This document shows, piece after piece, positions 1 through 9,413 of a stretch of DNA of 64,000 nucleotides. The stretch is from Glaciihabitans sp. dw_435 (GTDB taxonomy: Bacteria > Actinomycetota > Actinomycetes > Actinomycetales > Microbacteriaceae): assembly GCF_018449675.1 (NCBI RefSeq), contig NZ_JAAVUZ010000001.1:186001-250000 (forward strand). The letters run 5' to 3'. The notes under the pieces were generated by a model. The model was given only the letters and a program-made list of their open reading frames with translations. It searched no databases and was not told where the DNA came from. Position 1 is the stretch's first letter. Each line of letters opens with the position of its first letter. The position numbers were made by a program, and so were the translations under genes.

Positions 1-758
1 TCGCCCGCATCGGCGAGCTCCTCGAGCACGGGACGGGCCGTGGTGAGCCCCAGGCGGTAGTAATCGGCGAGGTCACCCGCGGTGCCAATGCCGTGCGATC
101 GCGAGGCTCGGAGGAGCAACTCGCGCACCGCATCGGCCTTGCTCACCTCAGCGTTGAGAATCTCTGCGGGGAGCACCTGCTCGGCCAGCCCATAGGTGCG
201 CTCGAAATTGGTGCGACCGGCGGGCACGACCTCGCCCCAGAAGAACAGGTACTCCAGCCCGCGCTTCACGTCGGACCACTCCCACCAGCCGCCCCTGCCC
301 CGCCGCTTGCCGGCGTCGGTCTCGATCTTGCTCGCCGGCAGCGGCCCGGTGGTGGCAAGTTCGGCTCGCAGCCAGTCGAGCATGCTGCCGTTGGCGTGCA
401 CCCAGCTCTTCGGATCGGCCTCCTGCTTGGCCTTCCACTCGTTCATGTACCAGCGCCACAGGGGCCAGTCGGCCTTGGGGATGATGGATGCCACGTGGGC
501 CCAGTACTCCGTGTACGTCGACTTCGGGCCGAACGTCAGCCGGTCGAGGAGGGTCTTGTCGTAGGCGCCGACGCGGGCGAACACGGGCAGGTAGTGGCTG
601 CGCTCGAACACGTTGACCGAGTCGAGCTGCAGGATTCCCAATCGGTCTATCACCGCGCTGAGCTGACGCGTACCCGGGGTCGCTACGCGTGGCCGTCCGA
701 AGCCCTGTGCGGCGAGGGCGATTCGACGGGCTTGAGCGGGGGAGACCGAGGTAACCAT
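1..758 (-). CDS. YcaQ-like winged-helix DNA glycosylase family protein (partial)
   Basis: The gene begins at the ATG at 758-756 and runs off the left edge, so only about 252 N-terminal residues are present. The translation has the family hallmark near residues 40-70 (IDRLGILQLDSVNVFERSHY), followed by a Trp-rich stretch containing WAHVASIIP and a winged-helix-like segment around WEWSDVKRGLEYLFFWGEV. Members of this family (HTH_42) include E. coli YcaQ, a glycosylase that unhooks interstrand DNA crosslinks. Family membership is clear; the exact substrate is inferred. It is transcribed away from the ABC importer at 974, with a 215-bp divergent spacer between them. Confidence 0.75.
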   Translation of the reverse strand, partial: MVTSVSPAQARRIALAAQGFGRPRVATPGTRQLSAVIDRLGILQLDSVNVFERSHYLPVFARVGAYDKTLLDRLTFGPKSTYTEYWAHVASIIPKADWPLWRWYMNEWKAKQEADPKSWVHANGSMLDWLRAELATTGPLPASKIETDAGKRRGRGGWWEWSDVKRGLEYLFFWGEVVPAGRTNFERTYGLAEQVLPAEILNAEVSKADAVRELLLRASRSHGIGTAGDLADYYRLGLTTARPVLEELADAG

Positions 759-858
759 TGAGCCGACTCTAGCGACGGCCTGTGACATCCGCAGCGTGGC
801 AGACAGGTCGTGCTTGCGGGGCCGTCACGTGCGGGAAAGGTCCCGTTGGCGTGTTGTT

Positions 859-868
859 CACCTAGGTG
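859..868. promoter_or_regulatory. 10-bp palindrome in divergent spacer (possible operator)
   Basis: CACCTAGGTG is a perfect palindrome about 105 bp upstream of the ABC importer lipoprotein start. It lies in the 215-bp spacer between that gene and the leftward YcaQ-like gene. Nothing else in the spacer looks like a known riboswitch. The function is unknown; a short palindrome can occur by chance. Confidence 0.2.
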
Positions 869-973
869 TCGCTGGTGCGACAGGCGGCCTCCGTAGCGTG
901 CACCACAGGTCACCCGGTTTCCTCTGTCCGCTCACAGCGCGGTCGGCCGGTTGTCCAGCTGGAGGAATCCCCT

Positions 974-2095
974 TTGTTCAAAAAGCGTTATCTCGTTGGT
1001 GTTGCCGTCTTCGCGGCAGCTGCAATCACGCTGAGTGCCTGCTCGGGCACATCCACCACTTCCGGTTCGTCGGGTGACGTCGACGCCAAGACCGCGACCA
1101 GCGCTTCCGCGTTTGGAGGCGTTGACGGCCTCGTCACCGCCGCCAAGGCAGAGGGCCAGCTGAACGTCATCGCACTGCCCGATAACTGGGCTAACTACGG
1201 CGAGATCAAGGCGCTGTTCGAGAAGAAGTACAGCATCACGGTCAACTCCGCGAGCCCCGACATCTCGAGCGCCGAAGAGATCAAGGCTGCCGACAACCTC
1301 AAGGGCCAGGACACCGCCCCCGACGTCTTCGACCTCGGAACCGCTGTCACACTCGCCAGCACCAAGTACTTCGCTCCCTACCAGGTCGCGAACTGGGCCG
1401 ACGTGCCCGCCGACAACAAGGAGTCCACCGGACTCTACGTCAACGACTACACCGGCAGCATGTCGATCGGATACGACTCCAAGTCCGTTCCGGCGCCGAC
1501 CAGCCTCGACGACCTTCTGGGCTCCGACTACAAGGGCGCCGTTGCACTCAACGGTGACCCGACGCAGGCCGGTGCAGCATTCGCTGCCGTTGGTCTCGCG
1601 ACGGTGCAGTCCGGAGGAACCCTGGACGACTTCACCCCCGGCATCTCGTTCTTCAACAAGCTGAACAAGGCGGGCAACTTCATTCCCGTCGACGCCACCG
1701 AGGCCACCATCGCGTCGGGCGAGACCAAGGTCGTCTTCGACTGGAGCTACAACAACCTCGCCGTTTCGGCCAAGGTCGATGGCTGGAAGGTGACCACCCT
1801 TCCCGGGGCTGCGTACACCAGCTACTACAACCAGGCAATCAGCAAGGACGCGCCTCACCCGGCCGCCGCGCGCCTGTGGCAGGAGTTCATCTTCAGCCCC
1901 GAGGCACAGAACCTCTTCATCAAGGGCGGCGCATACCCCGTCACGCTGGCAGCGATGAACACCGCGGGAACGACCGACAAGACGGCTCTCGACGTCATCG
2001 GCAACCTCGACGGTGACCTCGTCACGCCGACCACCGAGCAGGCAACCGCCGCCTCGACCCTCCTCGCGAGCAAGTGGGCTGCGGCCATCGGCTAG
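974..2095 (+). CDS. ABC importer substrate-binding lipoprotein (iron/polyamine-type fold)
   Basis: A 373-residue secreted lipoprotein. It has a short KKR N-region, a hydrophobic core and the lipobox LSAC with the lipidated Cys at residue 23, so it should be anchored outside the membrane. The body resembles the extracellular solute-binding family used by Fe(III), spermidine/putrescine and phosphonate importers. I chose the TTG at 974 because GGAGGA lies at 961-966 and the signal peptide starts immediately; the frame stays open upstream to 866 but without a plausible RBS. It is the first gene of a four-gene importer operon (permeases at 2111 and 3049, ATPase at 3864). The substrate cannot be read from the sequence. 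Confidence 0.85.
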   Translation: MFKKRYLVGVAVFAAAAITLSACSGTSTTSGSSGDVDAKTATSASAFGGVDGLVTAAKAEGQLNVIALPDNWANYGEIKALFEKKYSITVNSASPDISSAEEIKAADNLKGQDTAPDVFDLGTAVTLASTKYFAPYQVANWADVPADNKESTGLYVNDYTGSMSIGYDSKSVPAPTSLDDLLGSDYKGAVALNGDPTQAGAAFAAVGLATVQSGGTLDDFTPGISFFNKLNKAGNFIPVDATEATIASGETKVVFDWSYNNLAVSAKVDGWKVTTLPGAAYTSYYNQAISKDAPHPAAARLWQEFIFSPEAQNLFIKGGAYPVTLAAMNTAGTTDKTALDVIGNLDGDLVTPTTEQATAASTLLASKWAAAIG

Positions 2096-2110
2096 CAGCA
2101 TCCGAAACCA

Positions 2111-3052
2111 GTGACTGTCGCAAACGCGCCGGCCCTGGTCAGTGACGTCGTCGAGGCCGATGAGCCTCGACGACGTCCGCTGGCGGGACCTGGAAGGCGC
2201 CTCCCCAAGGGCATGGGCAAGCTGCTCGGCCTCACCCCGTTCGCCCTGTACGTTGTGCTGTTCCTCGGCATCCCGACGGCGCTTGCGGTAGTCACCGGCT
2301 TCTTCACCGCCGACGGCTCCTTCACCTGGGCCAACGTGGCGGGCATTTTCGCCCCGAACATCCTCGGCACCTTCGCCAGTTCCTTCTGGGTCTCCGCGGT
2401 CACGGCCGTTGTGGGCGCCATCGTGGGCGCGCTGGTCTGCTACGCGATGCTGGGCACACGGGCCGAAGGCGCCCTGCGCACCATCGTCGACTCGGCCAGC
2501 AGCGTTCTCGCCCAGTTCGGCGGTGTCATGCTCGCCTTCGCGTTCATCGCCACCATCGGTATTCAAGGGTTGGTGACCGTGTGGCTGAAAGACACGCTGC
2601 ACATCGATATCTTTGCGAACGGCGTTTGGTTGTATCAGGTGCCCGGGCTCCTGCTTCCCTACATCTACTTCCAGGTTCCGCTGATGGTCATCACCTTCAT
2701 GCCAGCCCTGGAGGGACTCAAGAAGCAGTGGGCAGAGGCCAACGCGACCCTCGGCGGCACGCGATGGACGTACTGGACGCGCATTGCCGCGCCCGTGCTG
2801 GCGCCCTCGTTCTTCGGCAGCCTGCTGTTGCTGTTCGCGAACGCCTTCTCCTCCTACGCCACGGCCGCTGCCCTCATCAGCCAGGGCGCGCAGATCGTTC
2901 CCCTACAGATCCGTGGAGCGCTCGTCAGCGAGACGGTCCTTGGGCGCGAGAATATGGCCGGAGCGCTCGCGCTCGGCATGATCGTCGTCATGGTGATCGT
3001 GATGTGGGGATATTCAGTCCTGCAGTCCCGAACCGCGAGGTGGCAACGATGA
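2111..3052 (+). CDS. ABC importer permease 1
   Basis: A 313-residue inner-membrane permease of the binding-protein-dependent type with about six membrane spans. The cytoplasmic EAA-like loop, which contacts the ATPase, lies near residues 196-226 (core EANATLGGTRWTYWTRI, then APVLAPSF). It starts at GTG 2111, 15 bp after the lipoprotein gene. Its stop overlaps the ATG of the second permease (ATGA at 3049-3052), indicating translational coupling. It should pair with the second permease as a heterodimeric channel. Confidence 0.85.
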   Translation: MTVANAPALVSDVVEADEPRRRPLAGPGRRLPKGMGKLLGLTPFALYVVLFLGIPTALAVVTGFFTADGSFTWANVAGIFAPNILGTFASSFWVSAVTAVVGAIVGALVCYAMLGTRAEGALRTIVDSASSVLAQFGGVMLAFAFIATIGIQGLVTVWLKDTLHIDIFANGVWLYQVPGLLLPYIYFQVPLMVITFMPALEGLKKQWAEANATLGGTRWTYWTRIAAPVLAPSFFGSLLLLFANAFSSYATAAALISQGAQIVPLQIRGALVSETVLGRENMAGALALGMIVVMVIVMWGYSVLQSRTARWQR

Positions 3053-3867
3053 CCAGCAACGAGACACGCCTGGGTTCGGAGCCCAGCAAGGTCGTCCGCT
3101 GGATCATTCTGGGCATCGTCGGCCTGGTGTTCGCCATCCCGATCATCGCCATGATCCAGTTCACCCTGCGGGCAGGCATCCACGGCGGGCTTACGCTCGA
3201 TCACTGGACCGGACTGTTCGCCCCCGAGGCTGCGGTGACCTACCGCAGCCTGTTCACGTCGATCAGCAATTCGGTGGTGCTCGCGATCGTCACGGTCGCC
3301 ATCATCCTGGTGCTGGTGTTGCCGACGATGATCCTGGTGCACCTGCAGTTCCCGCGTCTGCGCCGGGTACTGGAGTTCATCTGCATCATCCCCATCACCG
3401 TGCCGGCCGTGGTGCTCGTCGTCGGGCTCGCTCCGGTCTATGCGATCGTCGTACAGGTGCTTGGCGGCTCCATCTGGACGCTCGCCTTCGCCTACGGCAT
3501 CACGGTGCTTCCCTACGCGTACCGCGCCATCCAGGCCAACCTCGATTCCGTCGACGTGGTGACCCTCAGCGAGGCGGCTCGCTCGCTCGGGGCCAGCTGG
3601 CTGAACGTGATGTGGCGCGTCCTGCTTCCCAACTTGCGCCGCGGCATCCTCGCGGCGTCCTTCATCGCCGTCGCGGTGGTGCTGGGGGAGTTCACGATCG
3701 CGTCGCTGCTCAACCGCAGCAACCTCCAGGTCGCGCTGCTGCAGATCTCGCAGTCGGACCCCTACGTGGCGACGATCTTCGCCCTGCTGGCGCTCGCGCT
3801 CGTCTTCGTTCTGCTTCTTCTCATCGGGCGTCTGAGTTCCAGCCGCCGCAATCGGAGTGCATCATGA
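3049..3867 (+). CDS. ABC importer permease 2
   Basis: A 272-residue permease with about six membrane spans and a typical EAA loop near residues 163-200 (LSEAARSLGASWLNVMWRV). It resembles PotC-type second permeases of polyamine/iron importers. The frame is open far upstream to 2581, but the ATG at 3049 gives the correct N-terminus (short polar head, then the first span) and an ATGA overlap with permease 1. Its TGA overlaps the ATG of the ATPase gene at 3864, so the three membrane-complex genes are coupled end to end. Confidence 0.85.
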   Translation: MTSNETRLGSEPSKVVRWIILGIVGLVFAIPIIAMIQFTLRAGIHGGLTLDHWTGLFAPEAAVTYRSLFTSISNSVVLAIVTVAIILVLVLPTMILVHLQFPRLRRVLEFICIIPITVPAVVLVVGLAPVYAIVVQVLGGSIWTLAFAYGITVLPYAYRAIQANLDSVDVVTLSEAARSLGASWLNVMWRVLLPNLRRGILAASFIAVAVVLGEFTIASLLNRSNLQVALLQISQSDPYVATIFALLALALVFVLLLLIGRLSSSRRNRSAS

Positions 3868-4940
3868 CCCTCACCTCATCCTCGTCCCCGCGCGGCACCG
3901 CTTCTCCGAATGAGGGCGCGACAGTCGACCTCATCGGCGTCGTCAAGGACTACTCGGGCCACCGGGCGCTCAGCGGCATCGACCTTTCCATCGCTCCCGG
4001 CGAGTTCATCGCTCTTCTCGGCCCGTCGGGCTGTGGCAAGACAACGGCGCTGCGCGCGCTCTCCGGCCTTGAGCAGGTTGACGGTGGCAGCATCCTCATC
4101 GATGGTGTCGATGTCGTGAACGTGCCCGTCAACAAGCGCGACATCGGCATGGTCTTCCAGTCGTACTCGCTCTTCCCGCACATGACCTCGCTCGAGAACG
4201 TCGAGTTTGGACTGCGCATGCGCGGCATCCCGTCCGCACAGCGCCGCAGCCGCGCGGCGGAAGCGCTGGACATGGTCGGCCTCGGGCACCTCGGTGAGCG
4301 CTACGCCCACCAGCTCTCCGGCGGACAGCAGCAGCGGGTGGCCCTCGCCCGCGCGCTCGTCACCCGCCCCCGGGTGCTGCTGCTCGACGAGCCGCTGAGT
4401 GCCCTCGACGCGAAGGTCCGGGTGCAGCTGCGCGACGAGATCCGTCGCATTCAGACGGAGCTGGGCATCACGACGCTCTTCGTCACCCACGACCAGGAGG
4501 AGGCCCTCGCGGTCGCCGACCGCGTCGCAGTGATGCGCGAGGGCAGGATCGAACAGATCGGCTCACCCGAAGAGTTGTACACCACACCGGCGACGCCGTT
4601 CGCGGCCAACTTCGTGGGACTCAGCAACAAGATGCCCGCCGACATTGTGGGAGGCAAGGTCGTGCTGCACGGCGTCACAGTCGAGCTGCTGGGGCAGCCG
4701 CAGCCCGACGGGCCCGTCACGGCGTTCGTACGACCCGAGGATGTCGTGCTGTCGTCGGAGGGAATTCCCGCGGTGGTCGTCGCGTCGAGTTTCCTCGGCA
4801 GTCTTCGGCGTACGCAGGTGCTGTTGGAGGACCAGACGCTGGTCTCGGTGCAGCACGAGGTCGGTACGAGCCCGCAGCCCGGTGAGCGCGTTCACGTGCG
4901 TTTCGCCGGCCGTCCCGTCTCCGCCGGCCCCCGCGAGTAG
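3864..4940 (+). CDS. ABC importer ATP-binding protein
   Basis: A 358-residue ATPase. Walker A GPSGCGKT is at residues 53-60, the signature LSGGQQQRVALARAL near 150, Walker B LLLDEPLSALD near 171 and the H-loop VTHDQEEAL near 207. A C-terminal TOBE-like regulatory domain follows (about 280-358), as in PotA/FbpC-type importers. The start is the ATG overlapping the permease stop. This is the last gene of the importer operon. The TOBE domain and binding-protein type point to a polyamine, iron or related small-solute importer, but the substrate stays open. Confidence 0.88.
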   Translation: MTLTSSSSPRGTASPNEGATVDLIGVVKDYSGHRALSGIDLSIAPGEFIALLGPSGCGKTTALRALSGLEQVDGGSILIDGVDVVNVPVNKRDIGMVFQSYSLFPHMTSLENVEFGLRMRGIPSAQRRSRAAEALDMVGLGHLGERYAHQLSGGQQQRVALARALVTRPRVLLLDEPLSALDAKVRVQLRDEIRRIQTELGITTLFVTHDQEEALAVADRVAVMREGRIEQIGSPEELYTTPATPFAANFVGLSNKMPADIVGGKVVLHGVTVELLGQPQPDGPVTAFVRPEDVVLSSEGIPAVVVASSFLGSLRRTQVLLEDQTLVSVQHEVGTSPQPGERVHVRFAGRPVSAGPRE

Positions 4941-5017
4941 TCGCGTTCCGACGGCGTCAGACCCCGCCCGGATCCGAGTTTTCGTGCAGCTTTCGCGTCG
5001 GATCGTGGTTCTAGACT

Positions 5018-6172
5018 GTGACGGTGAACCTAGGCAGAACAAAGAGGCCCGAGCGGTCTGACAACGCAATCGCGATCGAATCGGCGGTGCCGCCCGGGGT
5101 CGCCGTCGCCGGGGCCTGGTCCTGGCGGATCCTCGCCGTCGTTGGCGTTGCCGTGGTCTTTGGGCTGATCATCATTCAGCTCAAAGAGATCGTCATCCCG
5201 TTCATGATCGCGGTGCTAATCTCCGCGCTCCTCGTGCCGATCGTGCAGTTCCTCACACGCCATCGCTGGCCCAAGGCCCTGGCCGTCGCGGTGACGCTGG
5301 TCGGTGCGATTGCCATCGTCTCCGGGCTGCTCGTTCTCGTCATCACCCAGATTCGCAGTGGCTTCCCCGACCTGCAGACACAGGCGATGGCCGCCTACGA
5401 GAATTTCAAGGACTTTTTGGCCAACGGGCCGCTGCAGATCTCTGATTCGCAGTTCAACGACTACCTCGACCAGGCGTTCGCGGCGATCCAGACCGACAGC
5501 CAGGCGGTCATCACCGGCGCGCTGTCGGTGGGCACCACCGCCGGGCACTTCCTCACCGGGGCACTCCTGGTGCTCTTCTCCACGATCTTCCTGCTGATCG
5601 ACGGCAAGGGCATCTGGAACTGGATCGTCCGTCTGTTCCCGCGCAAGGCGCGCCCCGCCATCGACGGCTCCGGTCACGCCGGATGGGTCACGCTCACCAC
5701 ATTCGTCAAGGTGCAGGTCTTCGTCGCGTTTATCGACGCGGTGGGCATCGGTCTCGGCGCGTGGATCATCGGCCTCTTCTATGGCGGATTCCCGCTCGTG
5801 ATCCCGATCGCCATTGCGGTCTTCCTCGGATCGTTCATTCCCGTCGTGGGCGCCGTCGCGACCGGTGCCGTCGCCGTGTTCGTTGCCCTCGTCTTCCTCG
5901 GCCCGTTCCCTGCCGTGCTCGTTCTCGGCGTCGTCCTGCTGGTTCAGCAGCTCGAGGGTCACATCCTCCAGCCACTGGTGATGGGATCCGCCGTGAAGGT
6001 GCATCCGCTCGCCGTCGTCTTTGCCGTCGCGGCCGGCTCCTTCATCGCCGGTATCCCCGGCGCACTGTTTGCCGTGCCGGTCGTCGCCGTCATCAACGTG
6101 ATGGTCAACTTCGTCGCCAAGGGAACCTGGCGCACCACCCCTCGCCCGATCGCTAAGGATGTCGTCAGCTGA
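5018..6172 (+). CDS. AI-2E family transporter (PerM-type membrane protein)
   Basis: A 384-residue polytopic membrane protein with paired N-terminal hydrophobic segments, a soluble middle stretch (about 110-170) and a C-terminal block containing QQLEGHILQPLVMGSAVKVH. That block is diagnostic of the AI-2E transporter/PerM family. Some members export autoinducer-2 or act in Na+/H+ exchange; most actinobacterial members are uncharacterised. GTG 5018 and GTG 5024 are both possible starts. Its 3' end overlaps the first possible ATG of the threonine ammonia-lyase gene. Confidence 0.82.
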   Translation: MTVNLGRTKRPERSDNAIAIESAVPPGVAVAGAWSWRILAVVGVAVVFGLIIIQLKEIVIPFMIAVLISALLVPIVQFLTRHRWPKALAVAVTLVGAIAIVSGLLVLVITQIRSGFPDLQTQAMAAYENFKDFLANGPLQISDSQFNDYLDQAFAAIQTDSQAVITGALSVGTTAGHFLTGALLVLFSTIFLLIDGKGIWNWIVRLFPRKARPAIDGSGHAGWVTLTTFVKVQVFVAFIDAVGIGLGAWIIGLFYGGFPLVIPIAIAVFLGSFIPVVGAVATGAVAVFVALVFLGPFPAVLVLGVVLLVQQLEGHILQPLVMGSAVKVHPLAVVFAVAAGSFIAGIPGALFAVPVVAVINVMVNFVAKGTWRTTPRPIAKDVVS

Positions 6173-7412
6173 CATGAATGAGAAGACCCTGGCGGGACCC
6201 GACCTCGCCGATTTCCAGTCCGCCCGCGCCGTCGTCAGCCGCGTCACGGAAATAACACCGCTCGAAAGCTCCCGGTACCTCAGCGAGGTGCTGGGCACTG
6301 ACGTCTTCCTCAAGTGCGAGAACCTACAGCGCACGGGGTCGTACAAGATTCGCGGCGCCTACAACCGCATGACGCAGCTCACTGACGAGGAAAAGGCCCG
6401 TGGCGTCGTCGCCGCGTCCGCCGGCAACCACGCGCAGGGTGTCGCCCTCGCTGCCCGCGAACTCGGTATCAAGGCCACGATCTTCATGCCCATCGGTGTC
6501 GCGCTGCCCAAGCTGCAGGCGACGCGCAACTACGGCGCCGACGTCGTGCTGCGCGGACACATCTTCTCCGAGCCGTTGCTGGCCGCCGCCGAGTTCGCGC
6601 GCGAGACCGGTGCCGTCTTCATCCCGCCGTATGACCACCACGACATCATCGCAGGCCAGGGAACACTGGGCCTCGAAATTCTCGAACAGCTTCCGCTCGT
6701 CGACACCATCGTCGTCCCCATCGGCGGAGGTGGTCTCATCTCCGGTGTTGCCAGCGCCGCCAAGCAGATGGCCGCGACCCTCGGCCGCACCATTCGCGTG
6801 ATCGGGGTGCAGGCTGCCAATGCGGCCCCGTACCCGCTGTCGCTGACCATGGGCGAGCCGACCGAGATCACGATGAGCCCGACCATCGCCGACGGAATCG
6901 CCGTCGCGAAGCCGGGCATCCTGAACTTCGAAATCATCCGCGAGGCCGTCGACGAGATCGTCACGGTCGAGGAAGACGACATCGCCCGCGCCCTGCTCGT
7001 GCTTCTGGAGCGGGCCAAGCTCGTGGTCGAACCCGCCGGCGCCGTGTCCGTAGCGGCCATCCTCGCGGGTAAGGTGACCAATTCCGGTACGACGGTGGCC
7101 ATCCTCAGCGGGGGCAACATCGACCCGCTCGTCATGGAGCGCATTATTGGCTACGGCCTCGCCGCCTCTGAGCGCTACCTCAAGCTGCGCATCCCGCTGC
7201 CCGACCGCCCGGGACAGCTGGCGCGCACGGCCGAGATTGTCGCCGAGTCCAACGCCAACGTCGTCGAGGTGCTGCACACGCGCCACGGCACCGGCCTGCA
7301 GATCAGCCAGGTCGAGCTCGAGCTGCACATCGAGACCCGCGGCCCCGAGCATGCGGAACTCGTGATCCACAACCTGCGTGAGGCGGGCTTCGAGCCGCGC
7401 GTCGACTTTTAG
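6159..7412 (+). CDS. ilvA: threonine ammonia-lyase
   Basis: A PLP enzyme that deaminates threonine to 2-oxobutyrate, either for isoleucine synthesis or for threonine breakdown. The PLP lysine is in SYKIRGAY (residue 63 counted from ATG 6159), the phosphate-binding glycine loop GGGGLISG is near residue 190, and a C-terminal ACT-like domain occupies about 340-417. At about 417 residues it is of the shorter TdcB/IlvA1 class, with one ACT domain. ATG 6159 overlaps the upstream gene by 14 bp; ATG 6174 is an equally good start. It converges on greA across a strong hairpin. Confidence 0.9.
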   Translation: MSSADMNEKTLAGPDLADFQSARAVVSRVTEITPLESSRYLSEVLGTDVFLKCENLQRTGSYKIRGAYNRMTQLTDEEKARGVVAASAGNHAQGVALAARELGIKATIFMPIGVALPKLQATRNYGADVVLRGHIFSEPLLAAAEFARETGAVFIPPYDHHDIIAGQGTLGLEILEQLPLVDTIVVPIGGGGLISGVASAAKQMAATLGRTIRVIGVQAANAAPYPLSLTMGEPTEITMSPTIADGIAVAKPGILNFEIIREAVDEIVTVEEDDIARALLVLLERAKLVVEPAGAVSVAAILAGKVTNSGTTVAILSGGNIDPLVMERIIGYGLAASERYLKLRIPLPDRPGQLARTAEIVAESNANVVEVLHTRHGTGLQISQVELELHIETRGPEHAELVIHNLREAGFEPRVDF

Positions 7413-7435
7413 ACGACGGACACGATTAAACGCAA

Positions 7436-7473
7436 AAGTGGCGGATGACCCGGGGCCGGGTCATCCGCCACTT
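7436..7473 (-). terminator. 18-bp perfect hairpin between ilvA and greA
   Basis: Arms 7436-7453 and 7456-7473 are perfect reverse complements (core GCGGATGACCC) with a two-base gap at the centre. On the minus strand the stem is followed by TTGCGTTTAA, so it should terminate greA transcription. Because it sits between convergent stops it can also serve ilvA. Confidence 0.85.
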
Positions 7474-7480
7474 CCAATTC

Positions 7481-7966
7481 TTACGGGTGGTAGGTCTCTA
7501 CCTTGACAATGTCGACAGTGATCGTCTTGCCGTTGGGTGCGGTGTAGCTCTTGGACTCGCCGACCTTCAGGCCGATGATGGCCGTTCCGAGCGGGCTTCC
7601 CGCGCTGTAGACGTCGATATCGGTACCGTCGACCATCTCGCGGTTGCCGATGAGGAACACCGACTCGTCGCCCTGAATGTTTGCTGTGACTACGGTGCCT
7701 GGTTCCACGACACCGTGGCTCTCGGGAGCGTCGCCAACCGTCGCGTGACGCAGCAGCTGGGTGAGAACGCGAATCCGCGCCTCGATCTTGCCCTGCTCTT
7801 CTTTGGCGGCATGGTAGCCACCGTTCTCCTTGAGGTCGCCCTCTTCGCGGGCGATCTCGATCTTTTTGGCAATCTCAATTCGGCCTGCGCCGCTCAATTG
7901 CTCGAGCTCGGCGGACAGCCGGTCAAAGGCATCCTGGGTCAACCAGGTAACGCTGGTGTCAGACAT
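7481..7966 (-). CDS. greA: transcription elongation factor GreA
   Basis: A 161-residue factor that enters the RNA polymerase secondary channel and stimulates cleavage of backtracked transcripts. The N-terminal coiled coil (about 1-80) contains KIEIAREEGDLKENGGYHAA, with the acidic tip residues of Gre factors. The C-terminal FKBP-like domain contains the SPLG motif and ends near GKTITVDIVKV. The length matches the family. It lies downstream of the DUF4307 gene on the same strand, 75 bp away. The DUF4307-greA pair divergent from mca is, from memory, a conserved actinobacterial arrangement. Confidence 0.95.
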   Translation of the reverse strand: MSDTSVTWLTQDAFDRLSAELEQLSGAGRIEIAKKIEIAREEGDLKENGGYHAAKEEQGKIEARIRVLTQLLRHATVGDAPESHGVVEPGTVVTANIQGDESVFLIGNREMVDGTDIDVYSAGSPLGTAIIGLKVGESKSYTAPNGKTITVDIVKVETYHP

Positions 7967-8041
7967 GATTCTCCTCAGCGTAGGTATCTCATAGAAGGAG
8001 ACCGGCCAGTGCTGGCCGGTCCCGGTGGTGAATGCCCCAGC

Positions 8042-8485
8042 TTAAGTCGTCCAGCAGCGGTAGATCAAGCCGGTTACGGCCCGTTCCGAAGTCCTGAGAG
8101 TCTGAGTAAAGACGCGTGACCGCTCGTCGGAGGCGGGTAGCTGCACGACTTTCCAGCCCACGATGCCGAATCCCTCGTTCTGCGCCTGAACCGCGCAAGC
8201 GGCGGTCGTACCGGGGTCGACGGTCAATTGCCAGGAAACGGTGACCTCGCTGTTGCTCTGCACCACGTAGCCACGGTCATCGGTTTCGAGTTCGGAGGCG
8301 GAGCCGAGCCCCACCCAGAAAACCCACGCGCCGACAATGGCAACCGCGGCGATCGCGGCGACGATATAGATGGTGCGGATGCGCCGGCGATGCCCCGGGG
8401 TGCGGCCGTAGCGTTGCTCGATCGCGGGGTCAACAACGACCGTGCGGGTGGGAGGAAGTGTCTCTTCCTCGTTGATGGCCGTCAC
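8042..8485 (-). CDS. DUF4307 family membrane protein
   Basis: A 147-residue protein with a polar N-terminal head, one membrane span near residues 38-60 (IYIVAAIAAVAIVGAWVFWV) and an extracytoplasmic beta-rich domain with two cysteines (TAACAVQA and YRCW). I assign DUF4307 from its position divergent from mca and this architecture. Function is unknown. Linkage to mca suggests, but does not prove, a role in mycothiol or detoxification physiology. Confidence 0.75.
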   Translation of the reverse strand: MTAINEEETLPPTRTVVVDPAIEQRYGRTPGHRRRIRTIYIVAAIAAVAIVGAWVFWVGLGSASELETDDRGYVVQSNSEVTVSWQLTVDPGTTAACAVQAQNEGFGIVGWKVVQLPASDERSRVFTQTLRTSERAVTGLIYRCWTT

Positions 8486-8540
8486 TGAAAACTCCTGCGG
8501 TTAGTCTGTACACAGGTTATTGGCTATCCCTAGGAGTTTG

Positions 8541-9413
8541 GTGACACTGCGTCTGCTTGCGGTCCACGCCCATCCCGACGACGAATCGAGTAAGGGCGCG
8601 GCTACGTACGCGTATTACCGGAGCATCGGCGCCGAGGTGCTCATCGTCAGCGCAACGGGTGGTGAGCGCGGCAGCATTCTCAACGAGAAGCTCGAGGAGC
8701 GTTCCCTCGCCGAGCGCGATCTCGCGGGACTTCGCCGCAGGGAGATGCAGCGCGCGCAGGCGATCATGGGGATCGACCACCGGTGGCTCGGCTACCAAGA
8801 CTCCGGGATGCCCGACGAGGGCGAACCGCTTCCCGCCGCGTCGTTTGCCACGATTCCGATCGAGACGTCCGCGGAGCCGCTCGTGCGGGTCATCCGCGAA
8901 TTCCGTCCGCAGGTTCTTATCGCGTACGACGAGAACGGGGGATACCCGCACGCGGATCACATCCGTGCCCACGAAATTGCCGTGTATGCCCGGGATGCCG
9001 CGGCGGATGCCACCCGCTACCCGCACACCGGCGCGCCCTGGAAGATCGACAAGCTGTACTACGACCGCATCTTCAACTCGACGAAGATGGGCAGGGTCTA
9101 CGACCTGATGAAGGAACGCCTGCCCGACAGCCCGCTCATCGCCGAGATGGACGAGATGCGTGAGCGGATGGGTGTTCGCGAGGACCTCAGCACCACCCAC
9201 GTGCCCGTGGGCGAGTTCTTCGACGTGCGCGACGCGGCGCTCAAGGCGCACGCCAGCCAGGTCTCGCCCGACAGCAGCTTCTTCTTCTGGCCGAACGACC
9301 TGCAGCGCGAGGCGTGGCCCTACGAGGACTTCCAACTGATCGACTCCACCGTCGAGACAACCCTCCCCGAGAGCGATCTCTTCGCGGGAATCCCGAACGA
9401 GGAGACCGCGTGA
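8541..9413 (+). CDS. mca: mycothiol S-conjugate amidase
   Basis: A zinc amidase that cleaves mycothiol S-conjugates, releasing a mercapturic acid for export and GlcN-inositol for reuse. The zinc motif AHPDDES is at residues 10-16 and the second metal motif YPHADH lies near residue 136. The start at GTG 8541 gives 290 residues, the family's usual length, with an N-terminus MTLRLLAVHAHPDDE. AGGAG at 8532-8536 lies just upstream. The frame is also open back to TTG 8520. Mca marks a mycothiol-producing actinobacterium. Its stop overlaps the next gene. Confidence 0.9.
   Translation: MTLRLLAVHAHPDDESSKGAATYAYYRSIGAEVLIVSATGGERGSILNEKLEERSLAERDLAGLRRREMQRAQAIMGIDHRWLGYQDSGMPDEGEPLPAASFATIPIETSAEPLVRVIREFRPQVLIAYDENGGYPHADHIRAHEIAVYARDAAADATRYPHTGAPWKIDKLYYDRIFNSTKMGRVYDLMKERLPDSPLIAEMDEMRERMGVREDLSTTHVPVGEFFDVRDAALKAHASQVSPDSSFFFWPNDLQREAWPYEDFQLIDSTVETTLPESDLFAGIPNEETA

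Noticed and set aside
859-973. Riboswitch upstream of the ABC importer
   Set aside because: I looked for TPP, cobalamin, SAM, FMN and glycine signatures and found none; only a short palindrome is present.
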